A stretch of 64,000 nucleotides of DNA. Origin: Novosphingobium endophyticum (GTDB lineage Bacteria; Pseudomonadota; Alphaproteobacteria; Sphingomonadales; Sphingomonadaceae). The translations under genes were made by a program, and so were the position numbers. Shown piece by piece: positions 48,730 through 57,225 of this stretch. Location: positions 224,007 to 288,006 of the forward strand of contig NZ_BMHK01000002.1 in the NCBI RefSeq assembly GCF_014640675.1. The letters are read 5' to 3'. The notes under the pieces were generated by a model. It was not told where the DNA came from, ran no database searches, and worked only from the letters and a program-made list of their open reading frames with translations. Position 1 is the first letter of the stretch. Each line of letters begins with the position of its first letter.

Positions 48730-48793
48730 AAGGGAACAGCTCCCCGCCGGCGCCCGGCCCTGCTTCCGCCGGGTCCGGAATGAGCCGGGCATG

Positions 48794-48825
48794 AAAAAGG
48801 GCCGGATTTTCTCCGGCCCTTTTTC
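48794..48825. terminator. Bidirectional intrinsic terminator
   Basis: Perfect AAAAAGGGCCGG / CCGGCCCTTTTT with a 7-base loop. It ends the gene at 48133 and, on the other strand, the fabI operon. Confidence 0.9.
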
Positions 48826-48845
48826 CTGTCGCGATAATGGTTGCC

Positions 48846-49655
48846 TCAGCTCAGCGCGATGTCCGGCGCGTCTTCCTGCTTCATGCCGATGACGTGATAG
48901 CCGGCGTCGACGTGATGCGTCTCTCCCGTCACGCCCGAGGACAGGTCCGAAAGGAAGTAGAGGCCCGAACCGCCCACGTCCTCGATGGTGACGTTGCGGC
49001 GCATCGGGGCGTTCAGTTCATTCCACTTCAGGATGTAGCGGAAATCGCCGATGCCGCTGGCGGCGAGCGTCTTGATCGGGCCGGCCGAGATCGCATTGAC
49101 GCGGATGTTCCGCGGGCCGAGGTCGTTCGCGAGGTACTTCACCGAGGTTTCCAACGCCGCTTTGGCTACACCCATCACGTTGTAGTGCGGCACGACCTTC
49201 TCCGCCCCGTAGTAGGTCAGCGTCAGGATCGAGCCGCCGTCCGGCATCATCGCGGCCGCGCGATTCGTTACCGCGACGAGGCTGTAGGCGGAGATGTTCA
49301 TCGTCATCAGGAAGTTTTCGAGGCTGGTATCGACGTATTGGCCGCGCAGTTCGTTCTTGTCCGAATATCCGATGGCGTGGACCACGAAATCGATCGTTTC
49401 CCATCGGCTCTTCAGCGTTTCGAAGGCGGCATCGAGCGCATCCATGTCGGACACGTCGCAATCAAAAAGAAAATCGCTGCCCAGGCTTTCGGCCAGCGGC
49501 TTCACCCGCTTCGCAAGGGATTCGCCCTGATAGGAAAAGGCCAGTTCGGCGCCGTGTTCCCGCAGCTTCCTGGCAATGCCCCAGGCCAGCGACTTGTCAT
49601 TGGCAAGGCCCATGATCAGGCCGCGTTTACCCTGCATCAGACCGGTCATTCGCAT
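48846..49655 (-). CDS. fabI: Enoyl-[acyl-carrier-protein] reductase (NADH)
   Basis: A 269-residue FabI that carries out the last reduction of fatty-acid elongation. N-terminal GKRGLIMGLANDKSLAWGIA is the FabI variant of the Rossmann motif, and the catalytic Tyr and Lys lie in YYGAEKVVPHYNVMGVAKAA. GPIKTLAASGIGDF is the substrate loop. ATG 49655 (or 49649) overlaps the end of the YihY gene, so the two are coupled. It is the last gene of a leftward dnaJ-like/yihY/fabI group. Confidence 0.95.
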   Translation of the reverse strand: MRMTGLMQGKRGLIMGLANDKSLAWGIARKLREHGAELAFSYQGESLAKRVKPLAESLGSDFLFDCDVSDMDALDAAFETLKSRWETIDFVVHAIGYSDKNELRGQYVDTSLENFLMTMNISAYSLVAVTNRAAAMMPDGGSILTLTYYGAEKVVPHYNVMGVAKAALETSVKYLANDLGPRNIRVNAISAGPIKTLAASGIGDFRYILKWNELNAPMRRNVTIEDVGGSGLYFLSDLSSGVTGETHHVDAGYHVIGMKQEDAPDIALS

Positions 49656-50665
49656 TCACCCCGTACTTCGTTGTCGTCTGGCTCCGAGGACGCCGCGGCT
49701 TGCTCGCGGATGTTTCGCTCCTCGGGCGATTCCGCCAGCGCCGCGTTGAGTTCGGCACCGACGACCATCCCTAGGCCCACAAGCCAGAAAAAGAAAAGCG
49801 CGATCATCACTCCGGCCAGGCTTCCATACGTAAGGTCGTAGACGAAAAAGGTCCTCAGGATCTGCGGCAGGGCCCACAGCACGAGCAGCCACCAGCCGGT
49901 CACCAGCGCCGCGCCCGGCCATTTGGGGTAGATCCGGCGTTGGTAGGCCTCGGGCGTGAGCAGGTAGAACAGCGTGTAGATCGAGCCGAACAGCGTGACC
50001 GTGATGATCGCGCGCGAGACGATGATCTGGTCGATCATCGAATCGAGGCTCGGGAACAGCGCCAGCAACACTTGCTGGATCGCGCCGATCAGCACCTGGA
50101 GCGACAGCGAGATCAGCAGCAGCAGCACCGAACCGAAGATGAGGCCGGTCGAGAACAGCCGGTAATGCCAGAAGCCGCGATGCTTGCGGATTCCATAGGC
50201 GCGGTGGAGAATGTCGCGGATCGTTTCGATCAGGCTGGTCGCGCTCCACAGGCCGAAGAGGCCGCCGACCCATAGCAGCCAGCCGTGGCGGGCGGCCACG
50301 ACGTCGCGCGCGACCGGCCCGATCACTTCGGCGACCCGAGGGGGCATCGCGACCAGCAGCGCATCGATCGAGGCATCGAGCCGCGCCTGCTCGCCCAGCG
50401 CCGAGAAGATCGCCGCGAGCGCGATGAAGAACGGGAACAGCGCCAGCAATGTCATGTAGGCAAGGTTGCCGGCATGGATGAAACCGTCGTTCCATGCCCC
50501 TGTCAGCACCCGGCGCATCACCGCGAAGAAGCGCGAGCCTGGCCCGGCGTTGCGCTGGATACGCTGCCGCAGCCGCTCCCCCCGCCTGAGTGCATCGCGG
50601 CGCCTCGCCTCGGGCGAGAGATCGGCCGGGTCGGCCTGCTCTATCGGCGGTTCCAGTTGCACCAC
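49646..50665 (-). CDS. YihY/BrkB family inner-membrane protein
   Basis: A 339-residue membrane protein of the YihY/virulence factor BrkB family. Six transmembrane segments are seen after a polar N-terminus (1-60). Family motifs include GNLAYMTLLALFPFFIALAA near 67, LWSATSLIETIRDILHRAYG, and FYLLTPEAYQRRIYPKWPGA. Often annotated as ribonuclease BN, which is a known misassignment; the actual function is not established. C-terminal tail acidic. It lies 21 bases after the DnaJ-like gene and overlaps fabI by ten bases. Confidence 0.88.
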   Translation of the reverse strand: MVQLEPPIEQADPADLSPEARRRDALRRGERLRQRIQRNAGPGSRFFAVMRRVLTGAWNDGFIHAGNLAYMTLLALFPFFIALAAIFSALGEQARLDASIDALLVAMPPRVAEVIGPVARDVVAARHGWLLWVGGLFGLWSATSLIETIRDILHRAYGIRKHRGFWHYRLFSTGLIFGSVLLLLISLSLQVLIGAIQQVLLALFPSLDSMIDQIIVSRAIITVTLFGSIYTLFYLLTPEAYQRRIYPKWPGAALVTGWWLLVLWALPQILRTFFVYDLTYGSLAGVMIALFFFWLVGLGMVVGAELNAALAESPEERNIREQAAASSEPDDNEVRGECE

Positions 50666-50686
50666 GCCGTCATAGGGCGCGCACGC

Positions 50687-51634
50687 TCAAACCCCAAGCC
50701 TGCCGCGCACGTCGCGGGTATCGCGCCAACCCTCGAGGCGCCTGGCAAGCTCCTGGTCCTCTTCGGGCAGGACGATCTCCAGCGTAATGAGCTGATCGCC
50801 GCGCGATCCGTCCTTGCGCGAGAAACCCTTCCCCTTGAGGCGCAGCACCTTGCCCGAGCTGGACCCCGGCGGGATCGAGAGCATGACCGCGCCCGATGCG
50901 GTGGGCGCCTTGACCTTGGCGCCGGCCAGCGCCTCGTCGAGCGTGATCGGCAGGCCGAGCCGGAGGTCGTCGCCATCGCGGCGGAAGAAGGGATGGGGCT
51001 GGATCTGGATCGTCACCGTGGCGTCGCCGGGACCGCCGGGACCGGGTTCGCCCTTGCCCGCGAGGCGCATCTGCGTGCCGTCGTCGACGCCGGCGGGCAG
51101 CTTGAGGTCGATCGTCTTGCCGTCCGCCAGCGTGATGCGCTGCTCCTTGCGTTCGGCCGCATCGGTCAGCGGGACGGCAAGGCGATAGGTGACATTGGCC
51201 CCGCGCGGCGCGGCGCGATTGCGCCCGCCTCCAAAGCCGCCGCCGGGGCCGCCACGCTGCCCGGCCCCGCCGAAGATGCCGCCGAACAGATCCTCGAGGT
51301 CGATCCCGTCGTTGCCGCCGAAACCTCCCCCAAACCCGCGCTGACCGCCCGAACCGCCGAAGCCTCCGCCGGGACCGCCATATCCGCCGCCGAAGCCCGC
51401 CATCGTCGGGTTGCCGTCGGCGTCGATCTCACCCCGATCGAACTGCGCGCGCTTGTTCTTGTCCGACAGCAGGTCGTAAGCCGCGGTCACCTGGCTGAAT
51501 CGTTCCCCCGCCTTGGGATTGTCGCGGTTGGCGTCTGGGTGGAACTCCTTGGCGAGCTTGCGATAGGCGGACTTGATTTCCTTCTCGCTCGCGCCGCGCG
51601 ATACGCCGAGGGTGGAATAAGGGTCTACTGCCAT
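50687..51634 (-). CDS. DnaJ C-terminal domain co-chaperone (CbpA-like)
   Basis: A 315-residue J-domain protein. The J domain (1-70) has [20 protein letters not shown] and the HPD motif in [11 protein letters not shown] Gly/Phe-rich linker (about 75-150) follows, then the two beta-barrel C-terminal domains with [13 protein letters not shown] and [20 protein letters not shown]. The cysteine-rich zinc finger of DnaJ is absent, so it is a class B co-chaperone that stimulates Hsp70, like CbpA. It is the first gene of the leftward group with yihY and fabI. Confidence 0.92.
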   Translation of the reverse strand: MAVDPYSTLGVSRGASEKEIKSAYRKLAKEFHPDANRDNPKAGERFSQVTAAYDLLSDKNKRAQFDRGEIDADGNPTMAGFGGGYGGPGGGFGGSGGQRGFGGGFGGNDGIDLEDLFGGIFGGAGQRGGPGGGFGGGRNRAAPRGANVTYRLAVPLTDAAERKEQRITLADGKTIDLKLPAGVDDGTQMRLAGKGEPGPGGPGDATVTIQIQPHPFFRRDGDDLRLGLPITLDEALAGAKVKAPTASGAVMLSIPPGSSSGKVLRLKGKGFSRKDGSRGDQLITLEIVLPEEDQELARRLEGWRDTRDVRGRLGV

Positions 51635-51831
51635 GATCCCGTTTAGCTAGGTGTCCTTGCGAGTTACGGCAAGCGCTCTGTGCAATTGCGCACCTTACGG
51701 CTTTCCTATCGCGGGGCCGAAAGCTATTTCGGGTCATATGCCCTTATTCGCGCTTCCGAATTGCCCACGATCAAGGCGCTTGCCATGTGATCGGACGAAT
51801 GGGAGTGGATCGAATCCCACAGGAAAACACC

Positions 51832-52458
51832 ATGGACGCTGATGAAGCCCGCGAGGTTATCCCGCACGGCGACCCCTTCACCCTGTTCCAGGCCTGGTAC
51901 GACGAGGCGCGGGAAACTGAGCCCGGCGATTCCAACGCCATGGCGCTCGCCACGGCCACGCCTGGCGGCGTGCCGTCGGTGCGCATGGTCCTGCTCAAGG
52001 GGCATGGCCCGGCAGGCTTCGTCTTCTACACCAACGGCCGCAGCCGCAAGGGCCGCGAGATCGCGGAGAACCCCAATGTAGCGCTACTGTTCCACTGGAA
52101 AAGCCTGCGCCGCCAGATCCGCGTCGAAGGCGCCGTGCAGCCGGTGAGCGGCGTGGAAGCCGACGCCTATTTCCGCTCGCGCGCCCGCGATTCCCAACTC
52201 GGCGCGGTGGCCTCGGACCAGTCGGCGCCGCTGGACCGCCGCGAGACCTTCCTCCACCGATATGAGGCCGCACGCGACGCATTCGCGGGGCTCGACGTCG
52301 CGCGCCCGGCCCATTGGGGCGGCTACCGCGTCGTACCCAAAGTCATCGAATTCTGGCATGATCGCCCCCATCGCCTGCACGAACGCCGCCGCTTCGATCG
52401 CGACGTGGCCGCCGACGGCACCGCGGGCGAATGGACCAGCACCCTGCTCTACCCGTGA
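51832..52458 (+). CDS. pdxH: Pyridoxamine 5'-phosphate oxidase
   Basis: A 208-residue FMN enzyme that oxidises pyridoxamine/pyridoxine phosphate to PLP. Conserved parts are NAMALATATPGGVPSVRMVL, GFVFYTNGRSRKGREI, RQIRVEGAVQPV, RARDSQLGAVASDQSAPL and the C-terminal FWHDRPHRLHERRRF, which binds PLP. ATG 51832 with AGGA upstream is favoured; a GTG at 51787 in frame lacks a site. The CDF transporter gene follows after ten bases. Confidence 0.94.
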   Translation: MDADEAREVIPHGDPFTLFQAWYDEARETEPGDSNAMALATATPGGVPSVRMVLLKGHGPAGFVFYTNGRSRKGREIAENPNVALLFHWKSLRRQIRVEGAVQPVSGVEADAYFRSRARDSQLGAVASDQSAPLDRRETFLHRYEAARDAFAGLDVARPAHWGGYRVVPKVIEFWHDRPHRLHERRRFDRDVAADGTAGEWTSTLLYP

Positions 52459-52468
52459 GGTTCGAGGC

Positions 52469-53416
52469 TTGAGCGCACACCCCGTCCAGCACGCGGCCGA
52501 TCTCAACCGCAGCGCCGCCATCGCCAGCATTTCGGCCGCGCTATTCCTGCTCGCGCTGAAAGGCTGGGCCGCATGGTCGACCGGATCGACGGCGATGCTC
52601 GGCAGCCTGGCCGATACCACGCTCGATCTGATCGCCAGCCTCGCCACCCTGCTGGGCGTATGGATCGCGGCGCAGCCGGCGGACGACAAGCACCGCTTCG
52701 GGCACGGCAAGGCCGAGGCGATCGCGGCGCTGTTCCAGATCGTGCTGATCTCGATCTCGGCGCTCGTCATCGCCAGCCGCGCGGTCGAGCAGTTCCTGTC
52801 AGGCGCGCGCGTCGAGGCGGCGGCCGGCGGCATCGGCGTGTCGTTCGCCGCCATCCTCGTGACTTTCGCGCTGATCGCCTGGCAGCGCCATGTCCTGCGC
52901 AAGACCGGCAGTCTGGCGATCCATACCGACAGCGTCCATTACCAGTCGGACCTGCTGCTCAACCTCGCCGTGATCGCCGCGCTCGCGCTCGACCAGTACG
53001 CGGGGCTGCGCGGCGCCGATCCGCTGTTCGGCTTCGGTATCGCGCTCTGGCTCGGCTGGAACGCCTGGAAAGCGTCGAAGGCGGTGCTCGACCAGCTCAT
53101 GGACCACGAATGGCCGGTCGAGAAAAAGCAGCGCGTGCTCGAACTGATCGCGCTCAATCCGGACATCAGCGGCGTCCATGACCTGCGCACGCGCACCTCG
53201 GGCAACAAGGATTTCGTCCAGTTCCACGTCTGGGTCGATGCCCAGATGACCGTGCGCCAGGCACACCGGGTGATGGACGAGCTCGAGGCGCGCATTCACG
53301 CCGAGTTCCCGGAAGTGGAAGTCCTCATCCACACCGATCCCGACGGTCTCGTCGACGAGGTCGGCGACGCGGGCAAGGATGTCCTGCCGCCGATCCGCAT
53401 CAACGGAACCGACTAA
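52469..53416 (+). CDS. Cation diffusion facilitator (FieF/YiiP-like)
   Basis: A 315-residue CDF exporter of divalent metals (Zn2+, Fe2+ or similar) out of the cytoplasm. The signature SLADTTLDLIASLATLLGV with the metal-binding Asp pair and KHRFGHGKAEAIAALFQ are present in the six-helix membrane domain; the second site includes IHTDSVHYQSDLLLN with H-x3-D. A cytoplasmic C-terminal domain (about 210-300) ends with VHDLRTRTSGNKDFVQFHVW. The start is TTG 52469 with GAGG upstream; the frame extends into pdxH only as shadow. Confidence 0.92.
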   Translation: MSAHPVQHAADLNRSAAIASISAALFLLALKGWAAWSTGSTAMLGSLADTTLDLIASLATLLGVWIAAQPADDKHRFGHGKAEAIAALFQIVLISISALVIASRAVEQFLSGARVEAAAGGIGVSFAAILVTFALIAWQRHVLRKTGSLAIHTDSVHYQSDLLLNLAVIAALALDQYAGLRGADPLFGFGIALWLGWNAWKASKAVLDQLMDHEWPVEKKQRVLELIALNPDISGVHDLRTRTSGNKDFVQFHVWVDAQMTVRQAHRVMDELEARIHAEFPEVEVLIHTDPDGLVDEVGDAGKDVLPPIRINGTD

Positions 53417-53433
53417 GCCGATTACAGCCTACG

Positions 53434-54576
53434 TCAGTTCGACGGAAACAGGGTCAGCAGCGCGCCCAGTTCGCGATGCAGCGCCTGCTCCTGCGCGGCA
53501 TCGCTCGCGCCGAGACGAACCACTGTCAGCAGTTGCCGCGGCGAACCGATCGCGTACTGGCCGCGCTCGCCCAGGCAGGCAAAAACATCCGCGTTGGCCG
53601 TTCCGGGGAACAGGCGCCCCCCCTCGTCGGCGCCCGCGCGGTTGAGCCACACGCCCGCGCCATATCCGGGATTGCGGGGGCTGGGCGTGAGCATGAACTG
53701 AATCCAGCGGCGCGGGAGGACCTGCGCGCCCTTGACCGAGCCGGTATGGCGCAGGAATTCGCCGATGCTGGCCCAGTCGCGCGCCGATGCATCGACCATC
53801 GCCGCCCCGATCATGGTCCCGGCACGGTCGAACTCGAGCCGCATCGTCGCGAGGCCGAGCGGGTCGAGCACACGGTTGCCCAGATATTCCTGCACCGCGC
53901 GGCGGCGGCTGGCCGGATCCCCGTTCTCCGCAAGAACCCGCGCGGCGAGGTCGGAGAGGATCACCGCGCTTGCCGAGGAGTTCTCGAAGATCTGCCCCGC
54001 CGGTGCTTCGAGCGGCTGCGCCTCGGCATAGGCGGCCATGTCGTCGCGACCGTCGAGGAACAGCATGCGGATGCGGTCCGACTGCTGTTCCGGGCCGCCC
54101 TCCACGATGCCGTCCGACTCCGCGTGGCGCAGGCCCGAACGCATCTGCAGGAGCTGCCTGACCGTGACGACGCCGCGCGGATCGCCCGGCCGCTGCCAGG
54201 CGGGCACCGGCGCCGATTCGTCCAGCCGCAGCCGTCCGTCGCTGACGAGCTGGCCGATCATCAGCGATGTCACGCACTGACCCATCGACCAGCCGGGAAG
54301 CGGGGTCTTCGCCGTGATTCCTTCGCCATAGCGTTCGACGATGACCGTCCCGCGCTTCAACACCACGAGCGCGTCGGTCCTGCCCACGTGCTCGCCGTCA
54401 AAGAGGCGATCGAGGGCACGGCCGAGCGCATCGCGGGGAGCGCCGCCATCATCCTTTATCGCCGCCTGCGCCTCCACGCTCGGCGGGGGCGGCACGGCCG
54501 GTCCACTGTCGCTACAGGCCCAGAGGGTTGGCAGCACGAGCAAGGCGAGGATATGGGGGAGGCGGCGCACCGGCAT
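53434..54576 (-). CDS. Beta-lactamase-fold serine hydrolase-like lipoprotein, catalytic residues altered
   Basis: A 380-residue lipoprotein (lipobox LWAC near residue 20) with the fold of class C beta-lactamase/NylB-like hydrolases. Recognisable parts are VVLKRGTVIVERYG, the active-site helix GWSMGQCVTSLMIGQLVSDG, VTVRQLLQMRSGL, and PRNPGYGAGVWLN. The S-x-x-K motif reads Ser97-Met-Gly-Gln100, and the position of the catalytic Tyr in the usual F-x-Y-S reads FENSS (Asn199). Both the general base Lys and Tyr therefore seem lost, suggesting a binding protein rather than an enzyme. ATG 54576 gives a good lipoprotein signal; an upstream in-frame start does not. Confidence 0.8.
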   Translation of the reverse strand: MPVRRLPHILALLVLPTLWACSDSGPAVPPPPSVEAQAAIKDDGGAPRDALGRALDRLFDGEHVGRTDALVVLKRGTVIVERYGEGITAKTPLPGWSMGQCVTSLMIGQLVSDGRLRLDESAPVPAWQRPGDPRGVVTVRQLLQMRSGLRHAESDGIVEGGPEQQSDRIRMLFLDGRDDMAAYAEAQPLEAPAGQIFENSSASAVILSDLAARVLAENGDPASRRRAVQEYLGNRVLDPLGLATMRLEFDRAGTMIGAAMVDASARDWASIGEFLRHTGSVKGAQVLPRRWIQFMLTPSPRNPGYGAGVWLNRAGADEGGRLFPGTANADVFACLGERGQYAIGSPRQLLTVVRLGASDAAQEQALHRELGALLTLFPSN

Positions 54577-54608
54577 GACGCCCGGTGTGATGTGCGAGGC
54601 GCGAAGGG

Positions 54609-54980
54609 ATGGCAACCGCCAAGATGAACTGGACTGGTGACAGGCAGCCCTCGCGCTGGAAACGCAATGCGGTTCTGCTCGTGCTGCTGGCGGCCGGCGC
54701 GGCGCTGGCCTTTTCCTGGGGCGGCCTGCGCGAGGAGGCGCGGATCAGCACCGCCTATGGCGCGCGCGTGGCCTGCACATGCCGCTTCGTCTCGAACCGG
54801 TCGCTGGAAAGCTGCGAAGGCGACATCGTCGCGGCGAGCCTGGGCCGCACGGCGCGCCTGATGCGCCTGTCCGAGAACAGCGACACGAAGACGGTCCGCG
54901 CAAGCGTCCCGCTGCTCGCCGGCGAGAGCGCGACCTACGCCGAAAGCAGCGGCTGCCAGCTCGAACCCTGGGATGACTGA
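54609..54980 (+). CDS. Membrane-anchored hypothetical protein
   Basis: A 123-residue protein with a single N-terminal transmembrane helix (NAVLLVLLAAGAALAFSWG, residues 20-38) and a periplasmic part with four cysteines (ACTCRF, LESCEGD, SGCQLEPW). The pattern TAYGARVACTCRFVSNRSLE resembles small proteins found beside serine hydrolase genes in sphingomonads, as far as I recall, but the function is unknown. It is divergent from the hydrolase-like lipoprotein gene by only 32 bases, so the two may share regulation. Convergent with mnmA. Confidence 0.7.
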   Translation: MATAKMNWTGDRQPSRWKRNAVLLVLLAAGAALAFSWGGLREEARISTAYGARVACTCRFVSNRSLESCEGDIVAASLGRTARLMRLSENSDTKTVRASVPLLAGESATYAESSGCQLEPWDD

Positions 54981-55004
54981 CCGGGCCGGCGAAGCGGCCG
55001 CTCG

Positions 55005-56204
55005 TCACGATTCGCCGGGGCCGCCGATCTCCATCGCCGGCTCGGTGCTGTCGATCCAGCCGCCGCCGACCACGCGCTCGCCGCAGTAGATCACCGCCGC
55101 CTGCCCCGGCGCGACGCCGTATTCGGGCTCGGCGAAGCGGATCGTGGTTGCCGCGCCTTCGCCCAGCGGGCCTTCGAGGGTCACCGCGACGGGCTTCGCC
55201 AGCGAGCGGACCTTGGCCGTCAGCGGCGCGCCGGGAAGCGGGCCGATCCGGTTGGTTTCGACGAGCCGCGCGGCGGCGACGCCGAGCATACGGCGCGGGC
55301 CGACGAGAACGCGCCGCGTTTCGGCATCGAGGCGCACCACGTAGAGCGGCTCGCTCTGGCCGCCGATCTCGAGCCCCCGGCGCTGGCCGACGGTATAGTG
55401 GATGATCCCGCGATGCGGCCCGAGCACTTCTCCGCTTCCGGCATGCACGATCTCTCCCGGCGCCTCGCCCTCGGGCCGGACCTGGCGGACCACGCGGGCA
55501 TAGTCGCCGTCGGGCACGAAGCAGATGTCCTGGCTGTCCGGCTTGGCGGCAACGCGCAGGCCTGCTGCTTCGGCCAGCCGCCGCGTCTCGGTCTTGGGCA
55601 GGCCGCCGAGCGGGAAGCGCAGGAAATCGAGCTGCGCCTCGGTCGTGCCGTAGAGGAAATAGCTCTGGTCGCGCGCGGGATCGGCGGCGCGGTGCAGTTC
55701 GGCTCCCGCCGGTCCCTCCGCGCGCTGGACGTAGTGCCCGGTCGCCAGGCAATCGGCGCCGAGTTCGCGGGCCATGGCCAGCAGGTCGGTGAACTTCGGC
55801 CCCATGTTGCAGCGAATGCAGGGAATCGGCGTGCGGCCGGAAAGATAATCGTCCGCGAAACGCTCGACCACTTCCTCGCGAAAGCTGCTCTCATGGTCGA
55901 AGACATAGTGGGCGATGCCGAGCCGATCGGCGACGGCGCGCGCATCGCGAATGTCGTCGCCCGCGCAGCAGGCGCCCTTGCGGCCGCTCGCGGCGCCATA
56001 GTCATAGAGCTGCAGGGTCACGCCGATCGTCTCGGCCCCGCTCGCGGCGGCCAGCGCGGCGACAACCGAGCTGTCGACGCCGCCCGACATCGCGACGACG
56101 ATCCGACGCCCGGACAGCGGCCCCGACAGCTGGAACAGCGCGCCGGCATCGAGCCCGGCCGGCAGTCCGGAGATCTGGGGCATGATGGTCATGCCCGGCC
56201 CCAT
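55005..56204 (-). CDS. mnmA: tRNA-specific 2-thiouridylase MnmA
   Basis: A 399-residue enzyme that thiolates U34 of tRNA-Lys, -Glu and -Gln. The ATP PP-loop [13 protein letters not shown] is at about residue 40; [14 protein letters not shown] holds the first catalytic Cys and [12 protein letters not shown] the second, and [14 protein letters not shown] marks the C-terminal half. The N-terminal ~30 residues before RIVVAMSGG are longer than in E. coli; internal ATGs at 56192 and 56183 are alternatives. Single gene, divergent from the 56285 gene. Confidence 0.95.
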   Translation of the reverse strand: MGPGMTIMPQISGLPAGLDAGALFQLSGPLSGRRIVVAMSGGVDSSVVAALAAASGAETIGVTLQLYDYGAASGRKGACCAGDDIRDARAVADRLGIAHYVFDHESSFREEVVERFADDYLSGRTPIPCIRCNMGPKFTDLLAMARELGADCLATGHYVQRAEGPAGAELHRAADPARDQSYFLYGTTEAQLDFLRFPLGGLPKTETRRLAEAAGLRVAAKPDSQDICFVPDGDYARVVRQVRPEGEAPGEIVHAGSGEVLGPHRGIIHYTVGQRRGLEIGGQSEPLYVVRLDAETRRVLVGPRRMLGVAAARLVETNRIGPLPGAPLTAKVRSLAKPVAVTLEGPLGEGAATTIRFAEPEYGVAPGQAAVIYCGERVVGGGWIDSTEPAMEIGGPGES

Positions 56205-56284
56205 ACAGCCCCGCGCGCGGTTTTCCTACCTCCCTGTGAGGCCTCTTTACCGTCCTTTCACCTTGTCGGGCCTAAGGTGCGGGC

Positions 56285-56617
56285 ATGAACATGGCTGTCG
56301 ATCGTGAAACCTGCCGAGCAGGACATGCGCCGGGCCGCGCGGGCGAGCAGTTCGCGGGCTTTCCGGCAGCACCCGACTGGAGGGACCTGCGCTCCCGCCT
56401 TTTCGCGGTGTACGAAGTGCGCACCGCGCTGGCCGGTGACGGGGCGCCGGCGCGACTGCGGACTCGCGGCAGCTTCGCCGACGACACCGCGGCGTTGCTC
56501 AATACTTACGAAATATCCTCAAGGCCCGTTAACCTAGAAGTTTCAAGCAATGGCAAGTCTGACGGGGGCAAGGTCACTCCAGTCACCGGCAAGCCAGACG
56601 CCGGCGAACGAGGGTAA
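56285..56617 (+). CDS. Hypothetical protein upstream of sciP
   Basis: A 110-residue soluble protein, ATG 56285 with AAGGTG five bases upstream. It contains WRDLRSRLFAVYEVRTALAG and GSFADDTAALLNTYEISSRP, followed by a Lys/Gly-rich tail. Cys at residue 9 only. The family is not recognised. It ends two bases before the sciP start, so both are probably one transcript. The last 30 residues are low-complexity, and the natural end could be debated. Confidence 0.6.
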   Translation: MNMAVDRETCRAGHAPGRAGEQFAGFPAAPDWRDLRSRLFAVYEVRTALAGDGAPARLRTRGSFADDTAALLNTYEISSRPVNLEVSSNGKSDGGKVTPVTGKPDAGERG

Positions 56618-56619
56618 CG

Positions 56620-56919
56620 ATGATCGAGAACCAGAAGATTCGCCCTGCCCAGGTAATCGGGCCACTCGGTGAGCCGCTGACGCTTGAGTCGCTGCCGCCG
56701 CCGAGCACGACACGTTGGGTCGTGCGTCGCAAGGCAGAGGTCGTTGCGGCCGTCAATGGCGGCCTGCTGACGATCGACGAAGTCTGCGAACGCTATCAGC
56801 TCACGTTGGAAGAATTCGCGTCGTGGCAGCGCGCCGTGGATCGTTCGGGCATGCAGGGGCTGCGTGTTACTCGAATTCAACACTACCGCGATCTCTACGA
56901 GCGGCAGCAGAAATACTGA
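56620..56919 (+). CDS. sciP: CtrA inhibitor SciP (DUF1153)
   Basis: A 99-residue small helix-turn-helix protein. The DUF1153 core is plain: GEPLTLESLPPPSTTRWVVR, then RKAEVVAAVNGGLLTIDEVC, ERYQLTLEEF and SWQRAVDRSGMQGLRVTRIQ. In Caulobacter SciP binds DNA-bound CtrA and blocks transcription activation in early cell cycle. Its presence places the organism in the alphaproteobacteria with a CtrA circuit. Ends at a perfect terminator. Confidence 0.94.
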   Translation: MIENQKIRPAQVIGPLGEPLTLESLPPPSTTRWVVRRKAEVVAAVNGGLLTIDEVCERYQLTLEEFASWQRAVDRSGMQGLRVTRIQHYRDLYERQQKY

Positions 56920-56955
56920 ATATCCGTCCGGTTGCGTCGGACCTCACAGTTATCG

Positions 56956-56988
56956 AACGGCGGCAAACCACGATTTGCCGCCGTTTTT
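56956..56988 (+). terminator. Intrinsic terminator after sciP
   Basis: Perfect 12-base stem AACGGCGGCAAA / TTTGCCGCCGTT with a 6-base loop and TTT. The rest of the 306-base gap to 57226 holds no gene and should contain the RND pump promoter. Confidence 0.9.
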
Positions 56989-57225
56989 GATGCCAGACAC
57001 CGCGATTTCCGGTTACAATCCCGGATATTTAGGCGCATCAACATTCGTCGAGCCAGATCACACGGTGAACCGACTGCAAGTTGCCAGCCGGTTACCACGA
57101 GTATATGGCGGCTCGCAGGAAATTCTGCCGCACGAGCGGCCCGGACTGTCGTTTTCCGGGCTTGAAGCGGCAAATCGCGCCACATCGGCCAGAAACGGGC
57201 GGTGCGGGGCTGTTGCGGTGAACCG

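Noticed and set aside
49646..50665. Annotation of the YihY protein as ribonuclease BN
   Set aside because: That name came from an early misassignment; the protein is an integral membrane protein with no nuclease motif.
53476..54627. 383-codon plus-strand frame opposite the serine hydrolase-like gene
   Set aside because: The minus strand shows a lipoprotein signal and beta-lactamase-fold motifs; the plus frame has no family features.
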